DNA of 64,000 nucleotides from PALSA-693 sp963781155 (GCA_963781155.1 CAWAEC010000006.1:372001-436000); one strand, 5' to 3'. Shown: positions 16,728-25,564, counted from the first letter of the stretch. Made by a program: numbers and translations. The notes: a model not told the origin generated them from the letters alone.

Positions 16728-17267
16728 ATGCCCCTTTACGCACTCGGACAAGATCGACCCCACATTCACCCTGCGGCTTATGTTCACCCGGAGGCGGTCT
16801 TGATAGGCGAGGTGCACCTCGGCCCGGAAGCGAGCGTCTGGCCAGGTGTGGTCATCCGGGCCGACAACGGACCCATCCTCGTCGGCCCTCGCACCTCCAT
16901 TCAGGACGGAACGGTGATTCATACCCAGCCCGAGAACCCCACCCGGATTGGCGCCGACTGCGTGGTGGGTCACCTGGTGCAACTGGAGGGCTGCGTGCTC
17001 GAAGACTTGGTCCTCATCGGATCCGGTGCGGTGGTCCTGGAGCGTGTGACCTGCCGGAGCCCCTCGCTTGTGGGAGCCGGAGCGGTCGTCGCCGCGGGCA
17101 CGGAGGTCCCGGCCGGAGCGATGGCGCTGGGTGTGCCGGCTCGCATTCGCCCGGACACGGTTACCGAGTCGTTGGTGGCCGGGAACGTCACCGCGTACCT
17201 GAAGCACCTGGTGCAACACCGGGACGGCAGCCGCGAGGTGCCACTCGCGGAGTGCCTCGATGCGTGA
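16728..17267 (+). CDS. Gamma-carbonic anhydrase family protein
   Basis: A 179-residue left-handed beta-helix protein with hexapeptide repeats (IGEVHL, VWPGVVIRAD, LIGSGAVVLE). Of the three zinc ligands in gamma-carbonic anhydrases, two are recognisable: His in GTVIHTQ and His in CVVGHLV. The third, normally in a HGC motif, is replaced by Glu in LEGC. Catalytic carbonic anhydrase activity is therefore uncertain; the family also contains PaaY-type thioesterases and bacterial yrdA proteins of unknown role. The ATG at 16719 (three codons longer) is an alternative start. Confidence 0.85.
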   Translation: MPLYALGQDRPHIHPAAYVHPEAVLIGEVHLGPEASVWPGVVIRADNGPILVGPRTSIQDGTVIHTQPENPTRIGADCVVGHLVQLEGCVLEDLVLIGSGAVVLERVTCRSPSLVGAGAVVAAGTEVPAGAMALGVPARIRPDTVTESLVAGNVTAYLKHLVQHRDGSREVPLAECLDA

Positions 17268-17372
17268 TGCCGGTCCGGCCGCCCGCGGTCAGCCCCCGGC
17301 TGTTGGCTGTCCCCTTTCGCGCTCTTGGGCGGACCCTTGCTCGCACCCGGGGCGGTGTCTAGCTTCGGTGGG

Positions 17373-18242
17373 GTGAACGACACCCGTGTCATGGAGCTGT
17401 CGGATGGGCGGGACCTGGCCTGGCTGCAAGTCGGCGAGGAGCGAGACCGCCCCGTGCTCTGCTTCCACGGCACACCGGGGTCGCGCCTGCACTTTGCTGT
17501 CAACGAGAAACGAGTCGCAAGCTGCGGAGCCCGCCTGATCGCTGTCGATCGACCCGGGTACGGCCACAGCAGCTTCCAGCCAGGTAGGACCCTGATCGAC
17601 TGGCCGGCAGATGTGCTCCAGTTGGCCGACCATCTGGGTCTGGATCGCTTTGCGGTCATGGGCGTGTCCGGCGGTGGTCCTCACGCCTCGGTCTGCGCCG
17701 CCCTGCTACCCGACCGGGTCAGTGCCGCCGGAATCATCAGCGGAGTTGGCCCGCTCGAGACGCCCGGTGCCGAAGAAGGGATGATGCCGATCAACGTGGG
17801 CATCGCACGGGTGGCCCGTCATTGGGCGGCGCCGTTGCGGCCGTTGTTCGCGGCCATGACTGCCGTCGGCCGGCACTGGCCGGATCGGACGGCAACCATG
17901 ATGAGCAAGCAGCTGCCACCGGCTGACGCCGCCATCCTCGAGCGTCCCGAGGTGCGGAAGTTGTTTTGTGACGACGCGGCTCATGCCTCGGCCACCACGG
18001 CTCGGGCTGCTACCCAGGATTTCGCTCTGTTCTCCAGGGATTGGGGCTTCCGGCTGGAGGACATCCGCATCCCGGTACAGGTCTGGGCCGGCGACGCCGA
18101 TCGAAACGTCCCGATCTCCCATGCGCGGGCGCAGGCGGAGGCCATACCTGGCGCCGAATTCCACGAGATTGCCGGCGCCGGTCACCTGCTGGTGTACGAC
18201 CAGCTCGAAGCGATTCTCGCCTCTTTGCTGGGGGAAGGGTAG
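17373..18242 (+). CDS. Alpha/beta-hydrolase
   Basis: A 289-residue alpha/beta-hydrolase. The oxyanion region is CFHGTPGSRLHF, the nucleophile elbow MGVSGGGPHA (Ser), the acid GDADRNVP (Asp), and the His is in IAGAGHLLVYD. An HGTPGSR motif is typical of a broad family of uncharacterised hydrolases related to proline iminopeptidase. GTG 17373 is supported by TAGCTT at 17360-17365, 7 nt upstream. Confidence 0.85.
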   Translation: MNDTRVMELSDGRDLAWLQVGEERDRPVLCFHGTPGSRLHFAVNEKRVASCGARLIAVDRPGYGHSSFQPGRTLIDWPADVLQLADHLGLDRFAVMGVSGGGPHASVCAALLPDRVSAAGIISGVGPLETPGAEEGMMPINVGIARVARHWAAPLRPLFAAMTAVGRHWPDRTATMMSKQLPPADAAILERPEVRKLFCDDAAHASATTARAATQDFALFSRDWGFRLEDIRIPVQVWAGDADRNVPISHARAQAEAIPGAEFHEIAGAGHLLVYDQLEAILASLLGEG

Positions 18243-18347
18243 AGGCCCGCCGCCGGATCGCTGAGGCTGGCGGACCGTCGTCACTCTGGGCGGCGGCGCA
18301 CAGGCCGCCGAGCAGCGAGCACCGCCGCGGGATATCCAGTGAGTCGC

Positions 18348-18431
18348 TGGTGGGCGCGGAGGGAGTCGAACCCTCATGCCCGAAGGCCGCAGGGTTTAAG
18401 CCCGCTGTGTCTGCCGTTCCACCACGCGCCC
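18348..18431 (-). tRNA. tRNA-Leu (anticodon TAA)
   Basis: On the minus strand the sequence begins GGGCGCG and ends CGCGCCC-A-CCA, giving a perfect 7-bp acceptor stem and a genome-encoded CCA. The anticodon arm reads GGGCT-TAA-ACCC, the T-arm has GGTTCGACT, and the long variable arm between them (about GCGGCCTTCGGGC) is that of a class II tRNA. The D-arm has TGGAACGGCAGACA. All features fit tRNA-Leu reading UUA/UUG. Confidence 0.95.
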
Positions 18432-18491
18432 AAGGGCCGACAGTTTGCCACTACCGATTTGTACAGAGAGGAGGTTGGGTAGCCTCAAAGA

Positions 18492-19370
18492 GTGCTGGCG
18501 GTCCTGAGCGCCCTGGGCAGCGCCCTTATGTACGCCCTGGCATCGGTCCTCCAACAACGGAGCGCGGCCGCCCAGCCCGCCGATACCGCCCTGCGGCTGA
18601 GCCTCCTGGCCCGGCTGTTGCGCACCCCCGCGTGGCTGCTCGGCCTGGCCTGCGACGTGATGGGCTACGTGTTGCAGTTCATCGCGCTCGGCCATGGTCC
18701 GATCGTGATCGTCCAGCCCCTCCTGGTGTGTGGTCTCCTCTTCGCGTTGCCACTCGGCGCGGCGTGGGCCGGCCGCAAGCTGCGCCGCATGGACTGGATC
18801 TCGGCCCTGATGGTGTGCTCCGGCCTGGCGGTCTTCTTGCTGGTGGCATCACCGCAGTCGGGGCACGACAACGTCCGACCCATCGTGTGGGTCGCGCTGC
18901 TCAGCAGCGCTGCCGCCGTCGTGCTGGTTCTGGTGGTGTGGAGCCTTGGGCGGGTGGCATGGCAGCGGGCCGTGTTCCTGTCGGGGGCGGCTGGCGTCAT
19001 CTACGGGGTCACGGCTGCCCTGACCAAGACCAGTTCTCACCTGCTCGATGGCGGCATCATCCATCTGCTCGGGCACTGGCAGCCTTACGCCCTGCTCGTC
19101 GCGGGTGTGGTCGGCATGGTCATCGGCCAGAGCGCCTTCCAGGCCGGCTCGCTCGACGCGTCGCTGCCGACCATGAGCGTCGTCGACCCGATCGTGAGCA
19201 TCATCATCGGCGCCCTGGCGTTCGGGGAGACCATCGCAGGTGGACCGGCCAACGTGCTCCTGGAGGTGATCGCCCTGAGCTGCATGTCGGTCGGAGTGTT
19301 CCTCCTGGCCCGTTCTGCGGCTGCTCGGGCCCCGCACCCCTACCCGTCCGACACACCGGTGGGGCTGTAG
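18492..19370 (+). CDS. DMT-family membrane transporter
   Basis: A 292-residue protein with about 9-10 hydrophobic helices, starting with LAVLSALGSALMYALASVLQ. It has the DMT internal duplication (GPIVIVQPLLVCGLLFALPL in the first half, VVDPIVSIIIGALAFGETI in the second), as in EamA-related transporters and the actinobacterial DMT proteins without known substrate. GTG 18492 lies 6 nt after TAGCCT (18480-18485), consistent with a leaderless transcript. Confidence 0.83.
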   Translation: MLAVLSALGSALMYALASVLQQRSAAAQPADTALRLSLLARLLRTPAWLLGLACDVMGYVLQFIALGHGPIVIVQPLLVCGLLFALPLGAAWAGRKLRRMDWISALMVCSGLAVFLLVASPQSGHDNVRPIVWVALLSSAAAVVLVLVVWSLGRVAWQRAVFLSGAAGVIYGVTAALTKTSSHLLDGGIIHLLGHWQPYALLVAGVVGMVIGQSAFQAGSLDASLPTMSVVDPIVSIIIGALAFGETIAGGPANVLLEVIALSCMSVGVFLLARSAAARAPHPYPSDTPVGL

Positions 19371-19420
19371 GGCGGCAGGCCGGCCGCGCCGTTGACCCGG
19401 CAACCCTACGCTGCACGCCC

Positions 19421-20197
19421 GTGACGGCGCCTCCTCTCGACCCGCTGGCCCGCTTCCGCCTCGACGGAAAGGTGGCCATCGTGACCGGCGCCTCCAGCGG
19501 CCTCGGCGCTCGCTTCGCGGCCGTCCTCGCCGCGGCCGGCGCGCGTTTGGTGCTGGTGGCCCGTCGCGCCGACCGCCTGGCCGCCGTGGCCGGGGGACTC
19601 AACGACGCCCTCGTCCTGCCCGCCGACCTCACCCGTCCGGATGACGTCGAGCGCATCGCCGCGGTGGTGGAGGACCGTTATGGCCGCATCGACGTCCTGA
19701 TCAACAGTGCCGGCGTCACGGACATGGTCCCGGCCGAGGATGAGCCCCTCGAAGAGTTCCGGGCCACTGTCGACGTCAACCTGGTGGCCGCGTTTCACCT
19801 CTGTCAGGTCGTCGGCCGGAGAATGCTCGCCCGGGGCCAGGGCACCATCGTCAACGTGGCGTCGATGCTGGGAACGGTGACCGCCGGCCAAATCCCGCAG
19901 GCGGGCTACGCAGCCAGCAAGGCCGGCCTCATCAACCTGTCCCGCGACCTGGCCGCCCAATGGGGAAGAAGGGGGATCCGGGTCAACGCGCTCTGCCCCG
20001 GGTGGTTTTTGACTGAGATGACGAGCGAGATGTTCGCGAACGAGCGCTCGCAGGATTGGATCCGGCGCAAGACGATTCTGGGCCGGCCCGGCCGCGAGGA
20101 TGAGCTCGACGGCGTCCTGCTGTGGCTGGCCAGCGACGCCAGTTCCTACGTGACCGGTGCCGCGGTGCTCGTCGACGGGGGCTTTACCGCCATGTGA
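19421..20197 (+). CDS. Short-chain dehydrogenase/reductase (FabG-like)
   Basis: A 258-residue classical SDR: cofactor motif TGASSGLGARFA, NSAG, catalytic Ser in NVASMLG, YAASK (Tyr and Lys), and C-terminal VTGAAVLVDGGF. An Arg after the second beta-strand (VARRADRL) suggests NADPH preference. Substrate unknown; FabG/gluconate dehydrogenase-like. GTG 19421 is preceded by TACGCT (19407-19412) 8 nt upstream. Convergent with the NlpC/P60 gene. Confidence 0.88.
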   Translation: MTAPPLDPLARFRLDGKVAIVTGASSGLGARFAAVLAAAGARLVLVARRADRLAAVAGGLNDALVLPADLTRPDDVERIAAVVEDRYGRIDVLINSAGVTDMVPAEDEPLEEFRATVDVNLVAAFHLCQVVGRRMLARGQGTIVNVASMLGTVTAGQIPQAGYAASKAGLINLSRDLAAQWGRRGIRVNALCPGWFLTEMTSEMFANERSQDWIRRKTILGRPGREDELDGVLLWLASDASSYVTGAAVLVDGGFTAM

Positions 20198-20215
20198 CGG
20201 CGATCCCCCGGCTTG

Positions 20216-21616
20216 CTACACCCGGCCGGCCCCCAGCAAATCCGACCAGTAGATCGAAGAGATCGACACCGTCAGGCCAGTGGACGGGGCGTCGATCATT
20301 TCCCCACCGCCGATGTAGATCCCGACGTGATACACGTCACCCGACGTCCCGAAGAAGATCAGGTCGCCCGGGAGCGCGTCCGCCAGCGGGATTCTCATCG
20401 TCAGGTCGTACTGGGCCTGGGCCAGGTGGGGGAAATACACCCCGGCCGCGTCCCACGCTCGCATGGTCAGGCCTGAGCAATCAAAAGAGCCCGGGCCCGC
20501 TCCACCCCACTGATAGGGCTTGCCGAGCTGGGCGTAGGCGTAGCTCACTGCGATGCCGGCGCCGGGTGCCTCGTAGTTCCCAGGCGGAGGGGGTGGAGGC
20601 GCGGTCACCGGCGGTGACGTCGTCGGTGGAGAGGTGACCGGTGGGGAGGTGACCGGTGGCAGCGTGGCCGGCGGCGGGGTAGGAGCCGGCGGCTCCGCCA
20701 CGGGTGGGGAGGCCGTGGGAGGCGCCGGGCGGGTCGTTGTCGGCGGCGCCGTCGGCTGGGGAGCAGCTGCGCGGTACGCCGGCGAGGACGGCGATCCCGC
20801 TGACGAGACGGGCGCGGCGGGCGCCGGCCGGCTCACCGCCTGCGAGGAGGTGCCCGAGGCCCGCACCGGCTGGACCGCTGGGGTGGACGGCGGAAGTTGA
20901 TCCTCTCGAGCGAGGGTGGCTCGGACCGCCGCCTGCTCGGCTTGCTGCTGCGCCTCCTCGACCTGAGCCACCAGCGTCGCCAGCCGGCCCTGAACCTGCG
21001 CCAACGTCTGGCGCTGGACCGCGACGGCCTCCATGGCGGCGGCGCGGTCGGCCTGGAGTTTGGACAAAGACACCAGGACTTGGCGATCTGCCTCGGTTAC
21101 TTGCTTCGCCTGCTGTGTCTGGCTTGCCAGGACGGCCCGGTAGGCGTCGACCGCCCGACCAAGGCCCCCGGAGGCGATCTCGGCATAGGAGACGGTCAGG
21201 CTTCGATCGAGACCCGGCCGGCCCGGAAGCTGGGCGACTGTCGGAGCCCCGCCGGCGAGATATGAGAGGAGCGCCTGCCTCTTGAGATTGGCTTTGGCGA
21301 CCTTCACCTGACCTGCGGTCCGGACCATGCCGGCCTTCAGGATCGACAGCTGGGCGTTCAACTGCTGATTGTGCAGCTGAGCGGCGTCGACCTGCTCCGC
21401 GATCTGGTCGAGGTTTACCCCCTCGGCCTGGATCTGGCTGGCCAGCTGCTCCGCCTGCAGGCGCAACGCGCCCTCAGCGGTGACCGTCGCACCACCCGCA
21501 CCGGACCCGGCCGCCGTGGCGACAGCGGATCCGGCCCCCAAACAGGTGGCGGCGACGGCCGAAACGACCATCGCCCGGGTGGCCCGAGACATCCAGGGCT
21601 GGTATGAGGCCCTCAC
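20216..21616 (-). CDS. Secreted NlpC/P60 peptidoglycan endopeptidase (RipA-like), 1
   Basis: A 466-residue exported protein: signal peptide (RATRAMVVSAVAATCLGAGSA), a coiled coil of about 200 residues rich in Gln and Ala, a Pro/Thr-rich linker with PPVTSPP repeats (about 285-345) and a C-terminal NlpC/P60 domain. The catalytic Cys is in FDCSGLTMRAW, the His in VYHVGIYIGGG; a third polar residue follows (Ala-Pro-Ser). RipA-type enzymes cut the D-Glu-mDAP bond during cell separation, and their coiled coil blocks the active site until processed. GTG 21616 has TAGAGT (21631-21626) 9 nt upstream. Confidence 0.9.
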   Translation of the reverse strand: MRASYQPWMSRATRAMVVSAVAATCLGAGSAVATAAGSGAGGATVTAEGALRLQAEQLASQIQAEGVNLDQIAEQVDAAQLHNQQLNAQLSILKAGMVRTAGQVKVAKANLKRQALLSYLAGGAPTVAQLPGRPGLDRSLTVSYAEIASGGLGRAVDAYRAVLASQTQQAKQVTEADRQVLVSLSKLQADRAAAMEAVAVQRQTLAQVQGRLATLVAQVEEAQQQAEQAAVRATLAREDQLPPSTPAVQPVRASGTSSQAVSRPAPAAPVSSAGSPSSPAYRAAAPQPTAPPTTTRPAPPTASPPVAEPPAPTPPPATLPPVTSPPVTSPPTTSPPVTAPPPPPPGNYEAPGAGIAVSYAYAQLGKPYQWGGAGPGSFDCSGLTMRAWDAAGVYFPHLAQAQYDLTMRIPLADALPGDLIFFGTSGDVYHVGIYIGGGEMIDAPSTGLTVSISSIYWSDLLGAGRV

Positions 21617-21712
21617 CGTCCGTTAACTCTACTCACAACAGTCACACAAGCAACAGGGTCAACTTTGACAACAGGTTGAAACTCCAGGAGTGACGTGCTG
21701 TACCTTCCGAGC

Positions 21713-23110
21713 ATGAGCCAGAAATCAGCCGCCGGGTTTCGCATCGAGCACGACTCCATGGGCGAGGTTCGGGTGCCCAAAGAGGCGAAGTGGCAAGCCC
21801 AGACCCAGCGGGCCGTGGAGAACTTCCCGATCTCGGGGACCACCGTCGAGCGGTCGTTGATCTCGGCGTTGGCCGCCATCAAGGGGGCGGCTGCGCTCGA
21901 GAACGCTCGCCTCAAAACGGTCGACCGCAAGGTCGCGGCCGCCATCCACCAAGCCGCCGAAGAGGTGGCGGCCGGCCACTGGAACCAGGAATTTCCTCTT
22001 GACGTCTACCAGACCGGCTCAGGCACGTCGACGAACATGAACATGAACGAGGTCCTCGCCACCCTGGCCGGCGAGCGCCTGGGCCGCAAGGTCCACCCCA
22101 ACGACGACGTCAACGCCTCACAGTCCTCCAACGACGTGTTCCCCTCGGCGATGCACCTGGCGGCCGCCACGCAGATCCAGGACGAACTCATCCCGGCCCT
22201 CGAACACCTGGCTTCGGCGCTGCGGAAGAAGAGCCGGGAGTTCAGGGACGTCGTCAAGTCCGGGCGGACGCATCTCATGGACGCCACTCCCGTCACCCTC
22301 GGGCAGGAATTCGGGGGGTATGCCGCCGCCGTCGAGCTTGGCATCGAGCGTCTCCAGGGGGTGCTGGGGCGTGTCGCCGAGCTGCCGCTCGGGGGGACCG
22401 CCGTGGGGACGGGCATCAACGCCCCGAAGGGCTTCGCCCGGGGCGTCATCCGGCGGCTGGCCGAGGAGCGTGGGCTCCCGCTCCGGGAGGCCCGGGATCA
22501 TTTCGAGGCTCAGGGAGCTCGCGACGCCCTGGTCGAGGCGTCGGGGGTGCTGCGCACCATTGCCGTGTCGTTCTACAAGTGCGCCACTGACCTGCGCTGG
22601 CTGGGGAGCGGGCCCCGGACCGGTCTGGCCGAGATTCGTATCCCGGACCTGCAGCCAGGCTCGTCGATCATGCCGGGGAAGGTGAACCCCGTCATCCCCG
22701 AGGCGGTCTCGCAGGTGGTGGCCCAGGTGATCGGGAATGATGCGGCTGTCGCGTTCGGGGGGGCGGCGGGCAACCTCGAGCTCAACGTCATGCTCCCGGT
22801 GATCGCCCGCAATCTGTTGGAGTCCATCCGCCTGCTCGCCGCCGTGAGCCGGGTCTTCGCCGACAAGTGCATTGCCGGGATCGAAGCTGATGTTGAGCGG
22901 TGCCGCACGTACGCTCTGTCGTCACCTGCCATTGCCACTGCCCTCAACCCGTACATCGGCTACGAGGAGACCGCGAAGGTGATCAAGGCATCCGTCGCGG
23001 AAGGCAAGGACCTGCGCACGGTGGTGCTCGAACGGGGGCTCCTGTCCGAGACCGACGTGGATCGGGCCCTGGATGTGGAGGCCATGACGAAGGGCGGCAT
23101 CGTCGGTTAG
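21713..23110 (+). CDS. fumC: Class II fumarase
   Basis: A 465-residue fumarase C of normal length: start FRIEHDSMGEVRVP, substrate-binding GSGTSTNMNMNEV, SSNDVFPSAMH, and the signature GSSIMPGKVNP with the catalytic Ser loop. It reversibly hydrates fumarate to malate in the TCA cycle as an iron-free homotetramer. GTG 21695, which has AGGAG four bases upstream, is an alternative start that adds six residues; ATG 21713 fits the family better. A palindromic tandem repeat follows the stop directly. Confidence 0.93.
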   Translation: MSQKSAAGFRIEHDSMGEVRVPKEAKWQAQTQRAVENFPISGTTVERSLISALAAIKGAAALENARLKTVDRKVAAAIHQAAEEVAAGHWNQEFPLDVYQTGSGTSTNMNMNEVLATLAGERLGRKVHPNDDVNASQSSNDVFPSAMHLAAATQIQDELIPALEHLASALRKKSREFRDVVKSGRTHLMDATPVTLGQEFGGYAAAVELGIERLQGVLGRVAELPLGGTAVGTGINAPKGFARGVIRRLAEERGLPLREARDHFEAQGARDALVEASGVLRTIAVSFYKCATDLRWLGSGPRTGLAEIRIPDLQPGSSIMPGKVNPVIPEAVSQVVAQVIGNDAAVAFGGAAGNLELNVMLPVIARNLLESIRLLAAVSRVFADKCIAGIEADVERCRTYALSSPAIATALNPYIGYEETAKVIKASVAEGKDLRTVVLERGLLSETDVDRALDVEAMTKGGIVG

Positions 23111-23151
23111 CGGGCGATCGCCGCTGCGGTCGCCGTCGCGCGGGATACATA

Positions 23152-23680
23152 CGACAGAGAAAGCGGCGCCGGGCGGTGTGGCCGGCGTTCTCTGTCGTGG
23201 TGGTGTGCTTGGCCGGGTTGTGGATTGCGACAGAGAAGCGGCGCCGGGCGGTGTGGCCGGCGTTCTCCGTCGTGGTGGTGTGGGTCGCGGGTCTGCGGAT
23301 TGCGACAGGGAAGGGGCGGAGGGCTCGCGTGGCAGGGAAGAGGCGCTGGGGTAGTGTGGCCGGCGTTCTCTGTCGTGGTGGCGTGGGTGGCGGGTCTGTG
23401 GATTGCGACAGGGAGGGGCGGAGGGCTCGCGTGGCCGGCGATCCCTGATCGAGGGAGGTACGGGGCGCTATAGCGGGGATACGACAGAGAAGCGGCGCCG
23501 GGCGGTGTGGCCGGCGTTCTCTGTCGTGGTGGTGTGCTTGGCCGGGTTGTGGATTGCGACAGAGAAGGAGGGCTGGGGTGGTGTGGCCGGCGTTCCCTGT
23601 CGTTGTGGCGTGGGTGGCGGGTCTGTGGATTGCGACAGGGAAGGGCCGTTGTGGGGGTCTGGCCGGCGTTGCGGCCCACG
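23152..23680. repeat. Tandem array of seven degenerate palindromic repeats
   Basis: Seven copies start with CGACAG at 23152, 23228, 23303, 23406, 23482, 23557 and 23633. The period is 75-76 bp except where copy 3 is lengthened by 27 bp. The best copies have outer arms CGACAGAGAA and TTCTCTGTCG (10 bp, perfect) and inner arms CGCCGG and CCGGCG around a 9-nt loop, so each can fold into a two-part hairpin. About 30 bp of similar linker (TGGTGGTGTG...TGTGGATTG) separates cores. No open frame with coding character. It follows fumC and may end its transcript; it otherwise resembles a locally amplified REP-like element. Confidence 0.75.
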
Positions 23681-23687
23681 ATCGTCG

Positions 23688-24044
23688 TCAGTCTGGTGCC
23701 GCTCCCAGCTGGCGACCCAGGGCGTCGAGCCTCCGATCCCACTTCGACCCGACCTCAGCAAGCCACGACGACGCCCCTCCCAGCCGCCCGGCCACCACCC
23801 CGTAGCGGACCTCGCGGCCCTGGCGCTCGGCGTCGAGCAGCCCGGCCGCGGCGAGGGCACCCAGGTGTTTGACCACGGCCTGGCGGGTGACGGGGTAACT
23901 GGCGGCGAGCTGCGTTGCGGTCAGGGGACCGTCCGACGACAGCTGGTCCAGGAGACGCCGGCGGGTTGGGTCCGCAAGGGCGGCGAACACGGCATCGACA
24001 TCGGACCCCGACTCCGGGCGGCCCCGGGGATCAGGCTCGGACAC
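23688..24044 (-). CDS. ArsR-family transcriptional repressor
   Basis: A 118-residue winged-helix regulator: VDAVFAALADPTRRRLLDQL, helix-turn-helix ATQLAASYPVTRQAVVKHL, wing EVRYGVVAGRL. It lacks metal-binding cysteines, and belongs to the ArsR group that travels with AHSA1/SRPBCC proteins. GTG 24044 overlaps the end of the AHSA1 gene by 14 bp. The likely operators are the two palindromes at 24640-24699 in front of the operon. Confidence 0.88.
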   Translation of the reverse strand: MSEPDPRGRPESGSDVDAVFAALADPTRRRLLDQLSSDGPLTATQLAASYPVTRQAVVKHLGALAAAGLLDAERQGREVRYGVVAGRLGGASSWLAEVGSKWDRRLDALGRQLGAAPD

Positions 24045-24618
24045 CCTCAGGCTCGACAGCGACGAGCCCGGCCCACGCTCCGGCCAGACGGCCATCCCAC
24101 GCAGTCCAACGCGAGGTTGCCCCGCCCGGCGCTGGAGCCGCGCCTCCAGACGCATACCCGGCCGCCCGGGGCACGCTCATGATGCTTCGATCGGCGACCC
24201 GTGCCTGTGTCGCGCCGGATGGCATGCGGCCCAGGGGCCGCTCCTGGATCGTCAGCCGCGTCCCGTCCGGGACCGGCTCCAGCAGATAGCTCACCTCCGA
24301 CGTCTGGTCGGCAGTGGATGCCTCGAGCCCGGGCGTAGCTTCCTCGACCCCGGCGACGCCGACCCCGCTCGGGGGCGCCGTCCAGCCAGGCACTCCGGGC
24401 GCCGGCCACCAGCGGAATCGAAGGTGGCGGCCGGGGCGGACGGCCTCCACCCGGCCGGCTCGATCCCGGCCATCGTCGCCGTAAAACCGGGCAGGAGCAC
24501 CGGGTTCCAGCTGCCACTCGACCCGAGCCCCGAACCAGTTCTCCACCTGATCGGGGTCAGTGAGCGCCTCCCACAGACGCTCCGGGCTCACGGGTAGGAC
24601 GAGTTGGCGCCTGATCAT
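24031..24618 (-). CDS. AHSA1/SRPBCC-domain protein
   Basis: A 195-residue protein with an Aha1/START-like (SRPBCC) fold: IRRQLVLPVSPERLWEALTD, VENWFGARVEWQLEPGA, then LRFRWWPAP. In this gene pair the SRPBCC protein is usually a ligand-binding partner of unknown ligand next to an ArsR repressor. The C-terminal 50 residues are low complexity and not clearly family-like. ATG 24618 follows AGGAGG at good spacing. First gene of a two-gene operon divergent from clpP. Confidence 0.8.
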   Translation of the reverse strand: MIRRQLVLPVSPERLWEALTDPDQVENWFGARVEWQLEPGAPARFYGDDGRDRAGRVEAVRPGRHLRFRWWPAPGVPGWTAPPSGVGVAGVEEATPGLEASTADQTSEVSYLLEPVPDGTRLTIQERPLGRMPSGATQARVADRSIMSVPRAAGYASGGAAPAPGGATSRWTAWDGRLAGAWAGLVAVEPEGVRA

Positions 24619-24639
24619 CAAGAGTCCTCCTGGACGGTA

Positions 24640-24699
24640 GTGCAACAAGAGAATTGCACATCTCGGGCCGCGTTGCTATTGTGCAACTCTACAGTTGCA
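24640..24699. promoter_or_regulatory. Divergent promoter with two ArsR-type palindromes
   Basis: Two inverted repeats with the same half-site: GTGCAA-CAAGAGAA-TTGCAC (24640-24659) and TGCAAC-TCTACA-GTTGCA (24682-24699). On the plus strand TTGCAC (24654-24659), a 17-bp spacer and TATTGT (24677-24682) form a good promoter for clpP; its -10 abuts the second palindrome. On the minus strand TTGCAC, 17 bp, AGATGT precede the first palindrome. Binding by the ArsR protein would thus be placed to control both directions. Confidence 0.65.
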
Positions 24700-24735
24700 G
24701 ATACCGAGGCGCCAAGCGTCAGGAGGCCGCCGCCG

Positions 24736-25458
24736 ATGAGCTACCTGGTTCCAACCGTGATCGAGCAATCACCGAAGGGGGAGCGGGCCTACGACATTTA
24801 CTCCCGGCTGCTCAAAGACCGCATCGTCGTACTCGGCACCGACATCAACGACGCCACCGCCAACTTGCTCACCGCCCAGCTCTTGCACCTCGAGGCCGAG
24901 GACCCCGACAAGGACATCTCCCTCTACATCAACAGTCCTGGCGGCTCCGTCACCGCCACGCTCGGGATCTACGACACCATGCAGGTCATCGTCCCGGACG
25001 TGTCGACCGTGTGCATGGGGATGGCAGCATCGGGCGCGGCCGTGCTCTTGGCCGGCGGCGCGCCCGGAAAACGAATGGCCCTGCCGAACGCCCGGGTCCT
25101 GATTCACCAGCCCCACGGAGGAGCTCAAGGCCAGTCCATCGACATCGAAAACCAGGCCCGGGAGATCGCGTTCCTGCGAGGCCGGCTGGAAGAGATATTG
25201 GCCGCGCACACCGGGCAGCCGAAAGAGCGCATCGCCGCTGACACCGACCGCGACTACATCCTGGGCGCGCAGGACGCGGTTGCGTACGGTCTGGTAGACG
25301 AGGTGCTGCGCCCTCGCCGGCTGAGCCTTGTCCCCGCCGATCCTGGCCAGCTGGGCCCCCCAGACCGGGCCGACCGGGCCGACAGGGCGGCCGAGGCTGG
25401 CGCAGCGGCGCTCCCGGTCGCGGCCCCGGCCCGGGTGGACGGCGCCCGAGCTAAGTAG
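24736..25458 (+). CDS. clpP: ATP-dependent Clp protease proteolytic subunit
   Basis: A 240-residue ClpP. The catalytic Ser is in GMAASGAAVLLAGG, the His in HQPHGGAQGQ, the Asp in DRDYILGAQDA. The first 195 residues match ClpP throughout; a 40-residue Pro/Ala/Asp-rich tail (with ADRADRADRA) is not part of the family core. Subunits form the double heptameric chamber fed by ClpX or ClpC. ATG 24736 is preceded by AGGAGG (24721-24726). It stands alone, not beside a second clpP or clpX as housekeeping copies usually do, and faces an ArsR operon, so it may be an accessory, regulated copy. Confidence 0.92.
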   Translation: MSYLVPTVIEQSPKGERAYDIYSRLLKDRIVVLGTDINDATANLLTAQLLHLEAEDPDKDISLYINSPGGSVTATLGIYDTMQVIVPDVSTVCMGMAASGAAVLLAGGAPGKRMALPNARVLIHQPHGGAQGQSIDIENQAREIAFLRGRLEEILAAHTGQPKERIAADTDRDYILGAQDAVAYGLVDEVLRPRRLSLVPADPGQLGPPDRADRADRAAEAGAAALPVAAPARVDGARAK

Positions 25459-25564
25459 CGGGGCGCTCGCCCGGGCCGAGCCCGATCGGGCCGGGAGTGC
25501 ACGCCCCGACCGGACTCGAGCTGCCGGCGTGGTCGACGGCCAGTGAGAGGCTACGGTCGCCCCC

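Noticed and set aside
23152..23680. CRISPR array
   Set aside because: The spacers between repeat cores are themselves similar, unit length is 76 bp and no cas gene is near.
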